Below, piece by piece: positions 9,730 through 17,796 of a stretch of DNA of 64,000 nt; position 1 is the stretch's first letter, and each line of letters opens with the position of its first letter. The stretch is from Kiloniella spongiae (GTDB lineage Bacteria; Pseudomonadota; Alphaproteobacteria; Kiloniellales; Kiloniellaceae): positions 1 through 64,000 of the forward strand of contig NZ_LAQL01000011.1 of assembly GCF_001026905.1 (NCBI RefSeq), written 5' to 3'. The notes below the pieces were generated by a model, which did no database searches, was not told where the DNA came from, and saw nothing but the letters and a program-made list of their open reading frames with translations. A program made the translations under genes and the position numbers.

Positions 9730-9765
9730 CTTGAGCCAACGAAGAAAAGTATTCGTCGGCTCAAG
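9730..9765 (-). terminator. Terminator downstream of the AceE-like gene
   Basis: Arms at 9730-9743 and 9752-9765 pair over 14 positions with one wobble (CTTGAGCC...GGCTCAAG), loop of eight bases. On the minus strand the stem is followed by TGCTTTATTG, a weak U-rich tail. It most likely ends the transcript of the TPP enzyme gene 82 bases upstream. Confidence 0.6.
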
Positions 9766-9797
9766 TAATAGAAACAAGTAAAAAGAAGCGATGCAGT

Positions 9798-9837
9798 CTT
9801 ATCAGGAAAACAACCGGCTTATTAGGAAAACAACTAG
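9798..9837. repeat. Imperfect 20-base tandem duplication
   Basis: Two copies of CTTATYAGGAAAACAAC lie at 9798-9814 and 9818-9834, giving a 20-base period with one difference in the 17 matching bases. It sits in the 3' untranslated region after the AceE-like gene. Probably a slippage duplication; a protein-binding role cannot be excluded. Confidence 0.6.
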
Positions 9838-9847
9838 CTGCCCCTGC

Positions 9848-12235
9848 CTACGACGCTATTTCATAGGGTGTTTGCAGCGCGTTATTTGCTGATCTGGCAA
9901 TTGATTCTGAATCTAGGCCAAAGTGACGGTAAAGATCCCCAATCGTGCCTGTTTGGCCAAAGTGCTCAACACCAAGAGGAATTGTGCTATGTCCGCCAAC
10001 AGCCCCGAGCCATGACAGCGTCGCCGGATGACCATCAATGACAGTCAGAACAACACAGTGCTTCGGCAAACGTGAGAATAATTGCTCAACATGACTTGTG
10101 GCCTGACGATTGCCGCGACTGCGATCTCGCTGTGCTGCGGTCCACCCCGCATTCAACCGATCCGCAGACGTAACAGCAAGAACGCCAACGTCACGATTGT
10201 GTTGTGACAGCTTACCTGCTGCATCAATAGCTTCATTAGCAACGGCACCCTGATACACAATCACCAGCTCACAGTTTGGTCCCGGCTTACGCATCCAATA
10301 GGCACCATCGATAACGCCCTGTTCAAAGTCAGCATTTGACCTTTGTCCCGGCTGTTCCAACGGGTTTGTCGTCAAGCGGAGATACACGGATCCTCCCGTT
10401 TCATCCCGAAGCCAAGTACGTTCGTTCGGCTCGCCTTCGCCATCGCGCTGCATATAGTCAAAAGCCCACCCCATGATGATTGCCAACTCATCCACAAAAG
10501 CGGGTTCGAAGGCTGCCAAACCATCCTGAGACATACCAATCAAAGGTGATCCAATGGATTGGTGTGCCCCACCTTCCGGTGCCAGTGTAATGCCAGACGG
10601 TGTGCCAACAATCATAAAGCGTGCATCCTGATAACAGGCATAGTTCAGGGCATCCAAACCTCTGGCAACAAAGGGATCATAAACCGTTCCGATTGGTAAC
10701 AGACGCTTCCCATAAAGAGAATGCGATAGGCCAGCAGCTCCAAGAAGCAGAAAAAGGTTCATTTCTGCAATACCAAGCTCAATATGCTGGCCTTCGGGCG
10801 TGAATTCCCATTTTGCTGTTGAAGGGATTTTTTCGTTAATAAAGGTGTCGCTCTGTTCACTACGGGCAAAGAGTTTTCGACGATTTACCCAAGGACCAAG
10901 GTTTGTTGTTCCTGTCACATCAGGCGATGTTGTTACAATACGCTGCGCAAGTTCAGAACTCCCCTTGGACAAGTCATCCAGGATTTTACCAAAGCCCATC
11001 TGGGTTGAAATTTCGCGATCACTTGCCAGCTCAATTTTTGGAACCTCGACAGTCGTATCAGAAAAGCGACGCATTCCCTTGGCAAAGAATGGTGTTTTAT
11101 CCAGAAATTTCTGTAGCCCCTCGACATCTGAAACAGCAGCGAACTTCTCCCATTCCTGTCCTTTCGGCACGCCCATGTGAGCTTGCCACTCGGCCATTTG
11201 TGGTTGGTTCATCAATCCGCCGTGATTGTCTTTGTGTCCGGCAATCGGTGTCCCCCATCCCTTGATGGTATAGGCTAGAAAGCAAACGGGTCGATCATGA
11301 TCGATGGCATCAAAAGTTTCCGCCATGGTTTGAACGCAGTTACCACCCAGATTTTCCATCAACTCGGCAAGCTCATCATCACTTCGCTTGTTGATCAGGG
11401 CCGTTACATCACCCTGATCCCCCAAAGCATCCATGAGGCGTTCGCGCCAAACTTTCCCCCCCATATAGGTCAAAGCGGAATAAAGTTGGTTCGGGCAACT
11501 ATCGATCCACTCTTTTAACTTCTCTCCGCCCGGTTCCTGAAATGCTGCACGTTGCAGGTGACCGTATTTCACCCGAACAACATCCCACCCAAAAGCATCA
11601 AAAATCTGCTCTATACGCTGAAACAAACCTTCACGTACAATGCCATCGAGAGACTGGCGATTATAATCAATAATCCACCAGGTATTACGCAGGTCATTTT
11701 TCCAGCCCTCTTGCAGGGTTTCGTAAATATTGCCCTCATCCAGTTCCGCATCACCGACAAGGGCAACCATACGCCCAAGAGGTAAATCTTTGCCCCATGA
11801 CTTCGCCTGAATGTAATCCTGAACCAAAGATGCAAAAGACGTTATCGCAACACCCAAACCAACAGAGCCCGTTGAAAAATCAACATCATCAATGTCTTTT
11901 GTTCGCGAAGGATAGGATTGAACGCCTTTGTACCCTCTGAAATTTTGCATCTTTTCCAGAGTTTGATTTCCCATCAGATATTGCATCGCGTGGAAGATCG
12001 GCGATGCATGAGGCTTCACAGCCACACGGTCTTCGGGTTTCAGAGCAGAGAAATAAAGCGCGGTCATGATTGACACCATAGAGGCCGAAGACGCTTGATG
12101 CCCGCCGACCTTGATACCATCTTCCTTGGGACGAAGATGATTGGCGTTGTGAATCATCCAATGCGAAAGCCACAGCAATCGTTGTTCAATTGTTTTCAAA
12201 TGATTTATTTTTATTTGGCTCGCTTTATCAGACAC
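9848..12235 (-). CDS. AceE-like homodimeric 2-oxoacid dehydrogenase E1 / transketolase-like enzyme
   Basis: A 795-residue thiamine-diphosphate enzyme laid out like the homodimeric pyruvate dehydrogenase E1 (AceE): GGHQASS at residues 44-50, cofactor motif GDAELDEG at 161-168 ending at Asn192 in DYNRQSLDG (compare AceE NCNLQRLDG), a pyrimidine-binding domain near 490-680 and a C-terminal domain. It is about 90 residues shorter than AceE. Alphaproteobacteria normally use a two-gene PdhA/PdhB E1, so this paralogue probably takes another substrate. It is divergent from an Lrp-type regulator; the same family pair exists in Pseudomonas putida as mdeB/mdeR, where MdeB is linked to 2-oxobutyrate from methionine breakdown. 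That function is inference here. Start GTG at 12235 after GGGAGGA. Confidence 0.8.
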   Translation of the reverse strand: MSDKASQIKINHLKTIEQRLLWLSHWMIHNANHLRPKEDGIKVGGHQASSASMVSIMTALYFSALKPEDRVAVKPHASPIFHAMQYLMGNQTLEKMQNFRGYKGVQSYPSRTKDIDDVDFSTGSVGLGVAITSFASLVQDYIQAKSWGKDLPLGRMVALVGDAELDEGNIYETLQEGWKNDLRNTWWIIDYNRQSLDGIVREGLFQRIEQIFDAFGWDVVRVKYGHLQRAAFQEPGGEKLKEWIDSCPNQLYSALTYMGGKVWRERLMDALGDQGDVTALINKRSDDELAELMENLGGNCVQTMAETFDAIDHDRPVCFLAYTIKGWGTPIAGHKDNHGGLMNQPQMAEWQAHMGVPKGQEWEKFAAVSDVEGLQKFLDKTPFFAKGMRRFSDTTVEVPKIELASDREISTQMGFGKILDDLSKGSSELAQRIVTTSPDVTGTTNLGPWVNRRKLFARSEQSDTFINEKIPSTAKWEFTPEGQHIELGIAEMNLFLLLGAAGLSHSLYGKRLLPIGTVYDPFVARGLDALNYACYQDARFMIVGTPSGITLAPEGGAHQSIGSPLIGMSQDGLAAFEPAFVDELAIIMGWAFDYMQRDGEGEPNERTWLRDETGGSVYLRLTTNPLEQPGQRSNADFEQGVIDGAYWMRKPGPNCELVIVYQGAVANEAIDAAGKLSQHNRDVGVLAVTSADRLNAGWTAAQRDRSRGNRQATSHVEQLFSRLPKHCVVLTVIDGHPATLSWLGAVGGHSTIPLGVEHFGQTGTIGDLYRHFGLDSESIARSANNALQTPYEIAS

Positions 12236-12428
12236 GATGCTTTCCTCCCAAACTCAAAACGCCCAAAACCCATATCTCAGGGAACAATATAAAGACGCGC
12301 CCAAATGCTATTGAGGCAAAATACTGTTCAATTATAAACGGTACCATCTAACAAAAAGCGATATCTTGCTATTTGCACCTATTTCGAGATAATAATTAGG
12401 TGTTTTTTATGTTTTTAAGGATTTTTTA
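12236..12428. promoter_or_regulatory. Divergent promoter region between AceE-like gene and lrp-like gene
   Basis: A 193-base AT-rich spacer between two outward-reading genes. Lrp/AsnC regulators usually bind such a region to control both the neighbouring gene and themselves. I do not see one clear palindrome to name as the site. The plus-strand gene has AAGGA upstream of its GTG start. Confidence 0.45.
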
Positions 12429-12896
12429 GTGGCTTCAGCTAACTTAGACGAAATAGACATTCGAATCTTACGCGAACTCAGAAATGATGGGCGGATTACT
12501 GCTGCGGAGCTCAGCCAACGTGTTGGTCTAAGCGTAACACCCGTTATCAGGCGTCTGAAGCACCTTGAGAACACTGGTATTATTACAGGCTATGTTGCTT
12601 TGATCGACGAAGTTGCCCTTGGCTATGAAATGTCGGTCTTTGTTTCCGTAAAGCTGGACAAACAGATAGATGCAGCCATCGAAAACTTCGAAAATGAAAT
12701 GTTGAAGTTCCCAGAGGTTGTCGATTGCTGGTTGATGACGGGACACAGAGACTATCTGTTACGTGTCGCTATAACTGGTTTGAAAGAGTTTGAAGCGCTT
12801 ATGATTGAAAGGCTCGTAAAGATCAAAGGTGTAGCCTCTATCGAATCATCTATTCCGATACGTCGGGTAAAGTCTGGGATCTCGAGAACGCCTTAA
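12429..12896 (+). CDS. Lrp/AsnC family transcriptional regulator
   Basis: A 155-residue regulator with the standard two parts: an N-terminal winged helix-turn-helix (LDEIDIRILREL to about residue 60, recognition helix in GLSVTPVIRRLKHLE) and a C-terminal RAM/AsnC ligand-binding domain (about 65-150, with the DCWLMTGHRDYLLRV strand). The family binds amino acids and forms octamers. Translation starts at GTG with AAGGA upstream. Its divergent position next to the AceE-like gene makes that gene its likely target; in the comparable P. putida locus the regulator is MdeR, responding to methionine. The effector here is unknown. Confidence 0.88.
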   Translation: MASANLDEIDIRILRELRNDGRITAAELSQRVGLSVTPVIRRLKHLENTGIITGYVALIDEVALGYEMSVFVSVKLDKQIDAAIENFENEMLKFPEVVDCWLMTGHRDYLLRVAITGLKEFEALMIERLVKIKGVASIESSIPIRRVKSGISRTP

Positions 12897-12927
12897 CTCC
12901 ACCTTTAACTCCAAAGTCCAAATTGGT

Positions 12928-12963
12928 GAAGGCTGATATACAGTACATACCAGCCTTCATTTT
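12928..12963 (+). terminator. Terminator of the Lrp-type gene
   Basis: A perfect 8-bp stem (GAAGGCTG at 12928-12935 with CAGCCTTC at 12951-12958), 15-base loop, then CATTTTTGG. It is 31 bases after the stop codon of the regulator gene. Confidence 0.65.
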
Positions 12964-13208
12964 TGGTAATAACAGTTACCTTTTCAGATCTTAGATCTTT
13001 GCCAATTTCAACTCTTGTTCAATAGAGGAAAAAGAGCTCGCAACAGATAGATCACCTTTGCTATCAAACCGATCAGGGTCTTTTCATAAAAAGCGCCCCT
13101 TTCGATTTCGAGAGATTATCGGCATATAGATAGTTTCTTTTCTTCCCCACAAAATTCGACCTCGTGGATTTAAGTTCTGCATTTCAAAAAGCCTATATCG
13201 AGTTTCAT
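12964..13208. other. Non-coding spacer between convergent genes
   Basis: The rest of a 312-base gap between the Lrp-type gene and the convergent GlyA-family gene. It contains AGATCTTAGATCT (a short repeat of an AGATCT palindrome, around 12988-13000) but no gene or strong second terminator that I can support. Confidence 0.4.
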
Positions 13209-14471
13209 TCAAGAATAAATCGGGAAACGATCACAGATACTTGCAACCTGTTTCTTAGACTTTTGGATAACGGCCTCTTCTGCTTCAGTACCCGCGGCCA
13301 AAATCATTTGGCTGATCATTTGTCCCAATTCGGAAAATTCAGCTTCCCTCATACCCCGTGTTGTTGTCGCACTCACACCGAGACGCAGACCAACCCAATC
13401 AACCGGGCGTTTGCTATCAAAGGGGATCGGGTTTTTGTTTGACGTAATATCTGCACGCTCCAAAAGCCTTTCAATCGTTTGTCCTGTCTTGTTGTGTGCA
13501 CTGAGATCAAGCAAAACAATATGCGTATCTGTTCCACCAGATACGAGGTTAATCCCCTGCCCCAACAGCGTCTCGGCCAAGGTATGGGCGTTATTCTTTA
13601 TTTGTCTCGCATAGGACTTGAACTCTGGCTGCAACGCTTCGCCCAGACAAACCGCTTTTGCCGCGAGAACTTGCGTATGGATAGATCCTTGAACACCTGG
13701 GAAAACCGCAGCCTGTATCTTCTTTTCATAGTCACCAGACTTGGAAAGAATAATTCCTCCGCGAGGACCACGCAGTGTTTTTGTCGTTGTGCAGGTCACA
13801 AGATCTGCATGGGGAATTGGGCTTGGGTGAGCACCACCCGCAACCAGACCCGCGAAGTGCGCCATATCAACATGAAAGAGCGCATCCACCTTTTTAGCAA
13901 TGGCCGCCATCCGTTCAAAATCAATCTCCCTTGGATAGGCTGATCCCCCTGTGATCAACAGCTGGGGACGAATTTCCAATGCCTGAGCCTCCAACTTGTC
14001 ATAATCAATCTGCCCGGTTTCACGCTCTACGCCATAGTGATGTGCTTCGAACCAACGACCAGATAAATTAGCGCCCAAGCCATGACTTAAATGACCACCT
14101 GCGGCAAGGTCCAGACTCAAGACCTTGTCGCCGGGTTTTAAAAGCGTAAAGAAAACAGCCAAATTGGCCTGACTGCCGGAATGAGGCTGAACATTAGCGT
14201 AGGCGCAGTTAAACAGTTCTTTAGCCCGATCAATCGCAGCCTGTTCAACAACATCGACATAACGGCCACCGCCATGAAAGCGCGCACCGGGATAACCTTC
14301 TAGCGTTTTGTTCGTCATCTCATGCCCCAAGGCATCAAGAACCGCACGACTGACAATATTCTCAGATGCAATCAATTCAATCTGGTCTTGTTGACGGGCT
14401 TTTTCATTTCGCAAAGCCTCGGCAATTAACGGGTCAGTCGCTGAAACGGGGGCGTCAAAATACACTGACAT
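13209..14471 (-). CDS. Serine hydroxymethyltransferase family enzyme (divergent GlyA paralogue)
   Basis: A 420-residue PLP enzyme with the SHMT architecture: IELIASENIVS (31-41), NVQPHSGSQAN (93-103), DLAAGGHLSHG (121-131), DMAHFAGLVAGG (202-213) and the PLP-lysine Lys231. SHMT interconverts serine and glycine with tetrahydrofolate. Several normally invariant positions differ: the stretch before the lysine reads VTCTTTKTLRG where SHMT has TTTTHKTLRG, so the His next to the lysine is Thr230; the usual QGGPLMH reads QGSIHTQ; and NKYAEGYPG reads NKTLEGYPG. This suggests a specialised paralogue (for instance an alpha-methylserine or other beta-hydroxy amino acid enzyme) rather than the housekeeping GlyA. 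A GcvA-like regulator is divergent from it. Confidence 0.8.
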   Translation of the reverse strand: MSVYFDAPVSATDPLIAEALRNEKARQQDQIELIASENIVSRAVLDALGHEMTNKTLEGYPGARFHGGGRYVDVVEQAAIDRAKELFNCAYANVQPHSGSQANLAVFFTLLKPGDKVLSLDLAAGGHLSHGLGANLSGRWFEAHHYGVERETGQIDYDKLEAQALEIRPQLLITGGSAYPREIDFERMAAIAKKVDALFHVDMAHFAGLVAGGAHPSPIPHADLVTCTTTKTLRGPRGGIILSKSGDYEKKIQAAVFPGVQGSIHTQVLAAKAVCLGEALQPEFKSYARQIKNNAHTLAETLLGQGINLVSGGTDTHIVLLDLSAHNKTGQTIERLLERADITSNKNPIPFDSKRPVDWVGLRLGVSATTTRGMREAEFSELGQMISQMILAAGTEAEEAVIQKSKKQVASICDRFPIYS

Positions 14472-14690
14472 CTGAAATATTCCCTATAAAAGTATGCGCC
14501 AGCCCAAACCAATAGGCTTAAACATTATATGCAGGTTTAAACCCAAACGACATTCACAAATCAGCTTTATTCAAACTGGCGCAATTGAGTTACTGTCTCT
14601 TGAGGACCCAGTTATCATCACTCGAATTCAATGGACGTCGCAAATCAGTTTTGCTATATCTTAGGCCTAGAAAAACTGAGTCTAATTATT
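14472..14690. promoter_or_regulatory. Divergent promoter region between SHMT-like and LysR genes
   Basis: A 219-base spacer between the minus-strand SHMT-like gene and the plus-strand LysR gene. LysR proteins typically bind here to control the divergent neighbour. No T-N11-A box is distinctive enough to place. Confidence 0.4.
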
Positions 14691-15596
14691 ATGGCTATTG
14701 CTCCTCCACGCCCGCAAATTCCTCCCCTGAATTCTCTCCGTGCCTTTGAAGCAGCAGCGCGACTTGGCGGCTTTTCGATGGCATCTGACGAGCTTTGTGT
14801 GACCCCCGGTGCCGTGGCTCAACATGTAAAATCACTGGAAGCATGGGTTGGCGCCGAGCTTTTCATTCGAAGGTCACAAGGTGTGGAGTTAACTGAATTG
14901 GGGCAAAACGTCCTTTCAGAGTTCAGCGCTGCTTTTGATCAACTCGGTCTCGCCGTCCAAACACTGCGATCACAAGCAACACCCAAACATATTCGTATTG
15001 CCGCTCTCCCCAGTATTGCCCAACTCTGGCTCTCTCCCAAATTGCCTTCTGTCCGGAAAGCTGCGCCGGAACTAACAATCTCTGTCACAGCACTGGAGAA
15101 ACAACCTAATCTACAACGTGAGCCTTTTGATTTATGTATTTTCTATCAAGATAACGTGAGCAACGATAAAGATGTCTTTTCCACTACATATGAAGTCTGT
15201 AAGGATATCATCTTTCCCGTCTGTTCCCCCCTAGTTGCCAAACGCTTGAATAACTATGAAGATCTAGACAAAGAACTTTGTCTTCATGACGCATCCTGGG
15301 CAGAAGACTGGTCTAAGTGGGTTTCCTATGCTTTTCCAAATGGCTTCCTGAACACCGATGGCTCTGTTTTTTCACTCTATGGTCTCGCCATAGAAGAAGC
15401 CCGTAATGGCGCAGGCATTATGATGGGGCACAAGGCACTGGTAGAAAACCATCTTAAAGACGGTAGCCTGGTCGTACCATTTGACGCCCCCTTAGCACTT
15501 GAGCGTGCTTTAGTCATCACAACGGCGAAATCGGCAAAGGATAATCCTTATCTTGGTTTGATTATCCAGACCCTACTGGAAAACAAATCAAAATAA
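14691..15596 (+). CDS. LysR family regulator, GcvA-like
   Basis: A 301-residue LysR-type regulator. The N-terminal part PPLNSLRAFEAAARLGGFSMASDELCVTPGAVAQHVKSLE is the winged helix-turn-helix with the sequence style of the GcvA/TrpI group, followed by a periplasmic-binding-like effector domain from about residue 90. GcvA controls the glycine cleavage system in enterics, and a glycine/serine-linked role would fit the divergent SHMT-like gene, but this is only inference. The frame is open 20 codons further upstream; the start chosen at 14691 begins just before the conserved domain, although its ribosome site is weak. A terminator overlaps its stop codon. Confidence 0.85.
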   Translation: MAIAPPRPQIPPLNSLRAFEAAARLGGFSMASDELCVTPGAVAQHVKSLEAWVGAELFIRRSQGVELTELGQNVLSEFSAAFDQLGLAVQTLRSQATPKHIRIAALPSIAQLWLSPKLPSVRKAAPELTISVTALEKQPNLQREPFDLCIFYQDNVSNDKDVFSTTYEVCKDIIFPVCSPLVAKRLNNYEDLDKELCLHDASWAEDWSKWVSYAFPNGFLNTDGSVFSLYGLAIEEARNGAGIMMGHKALVENHLKDGSLVVPFDAPLALERALVITTAKSAKDNPYLGLIIQTLLENKSK

Positions 15597-15628
15597 GATG
15601 ATAAAAATATCCTTCTTATTTTGTTTTT
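15589..15628 (+). terminator. Rho-independent terminator of the LysR gene
   Basis: A perfect 10-bp stem, CAAAATAAGA (15589-15598) with TCTTATTTTG (15614-15623), followed by five T. The left arm overlaps the last codons and stop of the LysR gene. Confidence 0.75.
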
Positions 15629-15739
15629 AAAGGTTCCAAGAAGTGTCACATTTATGCAATGGCTAGTAAGTAAGCGTTAAGCATTCAAAAATGATAAAGC
15701 CAACTCCCATTGAGGATGTTGTGCGCTTAGGAGTGCAAA

Positions 15740-17635
15740 ATGAATGAAAACAAAAACGATGACCTTTCTTTTGATGAATTTGATGAAATCACCAATCCTG
15801 GCCCGGAAGTAACCGGGTTTGAGCAGGTTGTTGAACGCGCTATGTCACGCCGTAATTTTCTTGGCGGTGGCCTAGCCATTGGGGCATCTGCCTTTGTTTT
15901 GGGATCAACAGCTTTAACGCCTTTCACAGCAAAGGCAGCAAGCAATTTTGATTTTGAACCTATTCCAGCAAACTCTTTGGATACGGTAACTGTTCCCAAA
16001 GGATATTCATGGCAAGTTGTAACTCAATGGGGGGACGAGTTGTGGTCCAAATCCATTCCATTCGATCACAAAACACGCGGGACAGGCGAAAGCCAAGAGC
16101 TTGCCATAGGCGATAACAACGACGGCATGTCACTCTTTACAGTTGATGGACATCATCTGCTGGTTTCGAACAATGAATACACAAACCGCAGCATTATGTA
16201 TGACAACCGTGAGAGCAAGTTACCGGAAACAGCCGATGACATTCGCAAGAGCAAAGCCGCTCATGGTGTTACTGTGGTAGAGGTAAAACAAGACGGTAAG
16301 AAATGGAATATTGTAAAAGATTCCAAATATAACCGCCGTATTACAGCTGATTCACCTATGGAAATTTCCGGCCCTGCACGTGGTCATGACCTGCTAAAAA
16401 CATCCGCAGATCCATCCGGCACGCAGTCACTCGGCACATGGAATAACTGCGGAAATGGCCGCACACCTTGGGGCACCTATCTCGCCTGTGAAGAAAACTT
16501 CAACGGTTACTTCTCTAGCAGTGATGAAAGCTATACGGCAAGTGATGAGCTAAAACGTTATGGCGTCAAGAATGAAGACTGGGGCTATGCCTGGGCTACG
16601 GAAGACGATCGTTTTGACATTAGCAAAAACCCGAATGAGCCAAACAGAGCTGGTTATGTTGTGGAAATAGATCCTAGCGATCCGACATCAACACCCAAAA
16701 AGCGTACAGCTCTGGGACGCTTCAAGCACGAAAATGCAGAAGTTGTCATCAATAAAGACGATCATGTTGTCGTTTACATGGGTGATGACGAGCGCGGTGA
16801 ATTCATCTATCGCTTTGTCTCCAAAGAAAAATTTGTTGAGGGTGGCGACAATAGAAATCTTCTGGATGAAGGTCAGCTTTACGTTGCCAAGTTCAACGAT
16901 GACCAAAGTGGTGAATGGCTTGAGCTTTCCCCTGCCACAACGGGCATGAAGTCTCAGGCTGAAGTTTGCATTCATGCCCGCATCGCGGCCTCAAAAGTTG
17001 GTGCAACGACAATGGATCGTCCTGAATGGGTCGCATCACATCCAAAAAAAGCAGAAATTTACTGTGCTTTGACCAACAACAAAAATCGGGGCAAAAAGCC
17101 AAATGCTGGCGGTGACGAAACGCCGGTAACAGGCCCCAATCCGAGGGCTGCAAACCTCTATGGTCAGATCGTCCGTTGGAGACCTGAGGGCGAAAATCAT
17201 ACTTCAAAAGCTTTCTCATGGGATCTATTTGTGATGGCTGGCAACCCCACCGTTCACAAAGATACCTATGCAGGTTCCAAGAACATTGACGCGCACAATA
17301 TGTTCAACTCACCAGATGGTATCTCATTCGATAACAATGGTAAGCTCTGGATCCAAACGGATGGCAAATATTCCAACAAGGATGATTTTGCGGGTATGGG
17401 AAATAACCAGATGCTGATCGGTGATACCGAAACTGGCGAAATTCAACGCTTCCTTGTTGGCCCTAAAGAATGCGAAGTTACAGGCATTACCTGGAGTGAA
17501 GACCGAAAAACAGTCTTTGTAGGCATTCAACATCCGGGAGAAAAAGGGGACAGCACGTTCCCCGGTGGTGAAGGAACTGCACCACGTTCTGCAATCATTG
17601 CAGTTACCAAAGACGATGGGGCGATTCTCGGCTAA
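15740..17635 (+). CDS. phoX: PhoX family phosphatase
   Basis: A 631-residue exported protein of the PhoX/DUF839 family, Ca2+/Fe3+-dependent alkaline phosphatases that release phosphate from organic esters outside the cytoplasm. A twin-arginine signal is clear: SRRNFLGGG (36-44), a hydrophobic stretch, then AKAAS near 68. Family motifs include TWNNCGNGRTPWGTYLACEENFNGYF with its metal-ligand Cys/Glu, AEVCIHARIAA and SPDGISFDNNGKLWIQTDG. The signal is preceded by about 35 acidic residues, common in this family. A good ribosome site (TTAGGAG) precedes the ATG. It is a single-gene unit ending at a strong terminator. Pho-box regulation is likely from the family but I could not place a box. Confidence 0.9.
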   Translation: MNENKNDDLSFDEFDEITNPGPEVTGFEQVVERAMSRRNFLGGGLAIGASAFVLGSTALTPFTAKAASNFDFEPIPANSLDTVTVPKGYSWQVVTQWGDELWSKSIPFDHKTRGTGESQELAIGDNNDGMSLFTVDGHHLLVSNNEYTNRSIMYDNRESKLPETADDIRKSKAAHGVTVVEVKQDGKKWNIVKDSKYNRRITADSPMEISGPARGHDLLKTSADPSGTQSLGTWNNCGNGRTPWGTYLACEENFNGYFSSSDESYTASDELKRYGVKNEDWGYAWATEDDRFDISKNPNEPNRAGYVVEIDPSDPTSTPKKRTALGRFKHENAEVVINKDDHVVVYMGDDERGEFIYRFVSKEKFVEGGDNRNLLDEGQLYVAKFNDDQSGEWLELSPATTGMKSQAEVCIHARIAASKVGATTMDRPEWVASHPKKAEIYCALTNNKNRGKKPNAGGDETPVTGPNPRAANLYGQIVRWRPEGENHTSKAFSWDLFVMAGNPTVHKDTYAGSKNIDAHNMFNSPDGISFDNNGKLWIQTDGKYSNKDDFAGMGNNQMLIGDTETGEIQRFLVGPKECEVTGITWSEDRKTVFVGIQHPGEKGDSTFPGGEGTAPRSAIIAVTKDDGAILG

Positions 17636-17660
17636 AGAGAATAGCTTTTATTCATTTCAA

Positions 17661-17695
17661 GAAGGCAGAAAACGTAATGTTTTCTGCCTTCTTTT
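17661..17695 (+). terminator. Rho-independent terminator of phoX
   Basis: A perfect 13-bp stem (17661-17673 with 17679-17691; GAAGGCAGAAAAC and its complement), a five-base loop and a TTTT tail, 25 bases after the stop codon. Confidence 0.92.
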
Positions 17696-17727
17696 GTGAA
17701 CGCCTAGACTTAAAAGCTTCCCTCCTC

Positions 17728-17758
17728 TTGACTAACAGTGTCATTTATTCTTAATAAT
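17728..17758 (+). promoter_or_regulatory. Promoter of the PLP enzyme/sugar ABC operon
   Basis: TTGACT at 17728-17733 matches the -35 hexamer at five of six positions, and AATAAT at 17753-17758 matches the -10 hexamer at five of six, with a 19-base spacer that is slightly long. The palindromic operator follows directly at 17760. Confidence 0.5.
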
Positions 17759-17759
17759 A

Positions 17760-17774
17760 AGACGTCTGACGTCT
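17760..17774. promoter_or_regulatory. Palindromic operator, probably for the operon's FadR-type regulator
   Basis: AGACGTC-T-GACGTCT is a perfect 15-bp palindrome around a single central base. It lies one base after the -10 hexamer and 23 bases before the start codon, where a bound repressor would block transcription. Its odd-length, GTC/GAC-centred form suits FadR-subfamily GntR regulators, and such a regulator is encoded as the sixth gene of the operon. Confidence 0.6.
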
Positions 17775-17796
17775 GATAAATAAGAAATGATAAAAA

